Assembly: GCF_011752995.1 (NCBI RefSeq) | Contig: NZ_VWWL01000016.1 | Coordinates: 1 to 64,000, forward strand | DNA length: 64,000 nucleotides | Source: Burkholderia sp. Ax-1724 | GTDB lineage: Bacteria; Pseudomonadota; Gammaproteobacteria; Burkholderiales; Burkholderiaceae | Direction of reading: 5' to 3' | Shown: one piece after another, positions 62,652 through 64,000 of the stretch | How the letters are laid out: each line of letters starts with the position of its first letter | Position numbering within the stretch: the stretch's first letter is position 1 | Made by a program: the position numbers and the translations under genes | The notes under the pieces: model-generated | The model's database searches: none | Told to the model about the DNA's origin: nothing | Seen by the model: the letters and a program-made list of their open reading frames with translations, nothing else

Positions 62652-62787
62652 GCGTTTCTCCGTGGTCTGAAGGATTGCGGGGTTTTTCCGGTATTCGAGT
62701 GGCGGGCGGCGCGGCAACCGAGGCGATACTCGCCGCAACAAGCGGGCATCGTACCGTATCGCTTCATACGCTCATTCATACGCCGAC

Positions 62788-63501
62788 TCATACGCTTAGA
62801 CATGCACGCCTGACCGTATCGTTTTGCGCAAGCTCGCCGAGTGTGCCGCCGAAACGAATCTGCCCTTTTTCAAGCACGTACGCGCGATCGCTGACCAGTT
62901 CGGCGAAATGAAGATTCTGTTCGGATAACAGAATAGAGAGTCCCTCGCGCTTCAGTTCGAGAATCATGTTCGCCATCTGCTCGACGATCACGGGCGCGAC
63001 GCCTTCGGACGGTTCGTCGAGCAACACCAGGTAAGGATTGCCCATCAGCGTGCGCGACACCGTGAGCATCTGCTGCTCGCCGCCGCTCATCTGTCCGCCT
63101 GGGCGCTTCGGCATTTCGCCGAGATTCGGAAAGAGGCGAAACAGCTTGTCCGGCGTCCATTGCGGCGCGCCTTCGCGCGGTGGCTGGCGGCCCGTATCGA
63201 GATTTTCCATCACGCTCAGATCGGCGAATAGGCGGCGGTCCTCGGGCACGAAGCCGACGCCCATGCGCGCGATCCTGTGCGGCGGCAGCGCGCCGATATT
63301 CTGGCCGCGAAACGTCACTTCGCCGCGACGGCGCGGCAGCAACCCCATGATCGCTTTCATCGTCGTCGATTTACCCGCGCCGTTGCGGCCGAGCAGCGCG
63401 ACGACTTCGCCGCGGCCGACTTCGAGATCGACGTCGAACAGGATATGCGCGCGGCCATAGAACGCGTTGAGGCCGGCTACCTTCAGCATCGGTTCGCTCA
63501 T
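62788..63501 (-). CDS. livF: LivF-type ABC transporter ATP-binding protein
   Basis: 237 aa. Walker A GRNGAGKST, signature SGGEQQML, Walker B LVLLDEPSEGVAP (the LivF-type DEPSEG) and the switch region LSEQN. Overlaps the LivG-type ATPase gene by 4 bp (ATGA). Powers the high-affinity branched-chain amino acid-type importer. Confidence 0.93.
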   Translation of the reverse strand: MSEPMLKVAGLNAFYGRAHILFDVDLEVGRGEVVALLGRNGAGKSTTMKAIMGLLPRRRGEVTFRGQNIGALPPHRIARMGVGFVPEDRRLFADLSVMENLDTGRQPPREGAPQWTPDKLFRLFPNLGEMPKRPGGQMSGGEQQMLTVSRTLMGNPYLVLLDEPSEGVAPVIVEQMANMILELKREGLSILLSEQNLHFAELVSDRAYVLEKGQIRFGGTLGELAQNDTVRRACLSV

Positions 63502-64000
63502 TGCCGCACCCCTTCGTCTCGACCGTGGCCGTTCGCGCCACCTGCTGCGTGAAGCAACGGCGCCTGCGGCCGGAACGTCTTGCCGGTGCCGAAATAGACT
63601 TCCTGCACGCGTGCGTCGTTGCGGATCGTCTGCGCATCGCCCTCGGCGATCAGCTTGCCGCGCGCGAGCACGATCATGCGATCGGCGTAGGCAAACACCA
63701 CGTCCATGCTGTGCTCGGTAAACAGCACGCCGATCCCGTTCTCGATAACGAGCCGTTTGGTCAGCGCCATCAATTCATGACGCTCCTGCGGCGCCATGCC
63801 GGCCGTCGGTTCGTCCATCAGCAACAGCTTTGGACGATTCGCGAGCGCGATCGCGAGCTCGACGCGCTTCACGTCGCCATACGCGAGCACGCCGCATGCG
63901 CGGCTCGCGTGCCCGGCCATGCCGACCTGTTCGAGCAGCGCGAACGCTTCGTCGGCATAACGCAAGCGCGCCGGCTTCCATATGCCGAAGGTCTTTTTCT
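63498..64000 (-). CDS. livG: LivG-type ABC transporter ATP-binding protein, 3' part
   Basis: The C-terminal ~166 residues; the frame stays open to the right edge (KKTFGIWKPARLRYADEAF...). Visible: signature-like LAYGDVKRVELAIALA, Walker B LLLMDEPTAGMAP, switch His in FTEHSMDVVFAYADRMIVL. The Walker A half lies outside the window. Confidence 0.92.
   Translation of the reverse strand, partial: KKTFGIWKPARLRYADEAFALLEQVGMAGHASRACGVLAYGDVKRVELAIALANRPKLLLMDEPTAGMAPQERHELMALTKRLVIENGIGVLFTEHSMDVVFAYADRMIVLARGKLIAEGDAQTIRNDARVQEVYFGTGKTFRPQAPLLHAAGGANGHGRDEGVRQ

Overview
The window is high-GC proteobacterial DNA, almost certainly from a Burkholderiaceae member of the Paraburkholderia/Burkholderia/Caballeronia type. 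The evidence is a Burkholderia-type trimeric porin, an HU protein with a histone-H1-like Lys/Ala tail, a phasin, DUF2844/DUF3443/DUF4410/DUF1840 proteins, and type VI secretion (T6SS) cassettes built on long VgrGs with DUF2345. There are no rRNA or tRNA genes, insertion sequences or CRISPR arrays that I can recognise. Both ends cut genes: a DUF883 protein at the left and a LivG-type ABC ATPase at the right.

Layout. 1-9200: the DUF883 tail, a porin, then a minus-strand four-gene set (permuted ATP-grasp, alpha-E, transglutaminase-like, Anbu proteasome-like peptidase), an HU/H1-like DNA-binding protein, a small membrane protein and ketopantoate reductase. 9585-16093: T6SS cassette 1 (VgrG, phospholipase D effector, Sel1 lipoprotein, PAAR). 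16442-21609: tripartite EmrAB/NodT efflux operon headed by two paralogous MarR regulators and three copies of one palindromic operator. 22105-24611: VRR-NUC nuclease effector, DUF3396 immunity protein and a truncated PAAR remnant. 24848-25774: EamA transporter. 25816-35385: a second, larger ATP-grasp/alpha-E/transglutaminase cluster with a DUF2126 giant protein, an AAA ATPase and a divergent zinc metallopeptidase. 35504-40686: lipoproteins, a phasin and small envelope proteins. 40999-48547: T6SS cassette 2 (VgrG, DUF4123 adaptor, VasX-like effector, membrane immunity protein, PAAR). 48718-53532: UspA, DUF1840, HPP-CBS, MarR and ClC-CBS genes that appear to share an operator. 53810-57525: LysE exporter, MocR regulator and omega-aminotransferase. 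57685-61371: RHH protein, GMC oxidoreductase with its Tat subunit, glyoxalase I and a small protein. 61443-64000: branched-chain amino-acid-type ABC transporter.

The most interesting content is the duplicated ATP-grasp/alpha-E/transglutaminase machinery. One copy carries a self-compartmentalising Anbu peptidase. The other carries a DUF2126 protein, a zinc-ribbon metallopeptidase and an AAA ATPase. The domain set predicts formation and cleavage of amide/peptide bonds, but no substrate or product is known to me. A possible 45-codon Gln/Met-repeat ORF lies just upstream of the second cluster and is a testable candidate substrate. Second in interest are three unlinked T6SS effector-immunity sets with no structural T6SS genes nearby, and two local MarR regulons whose operators can be read directly.
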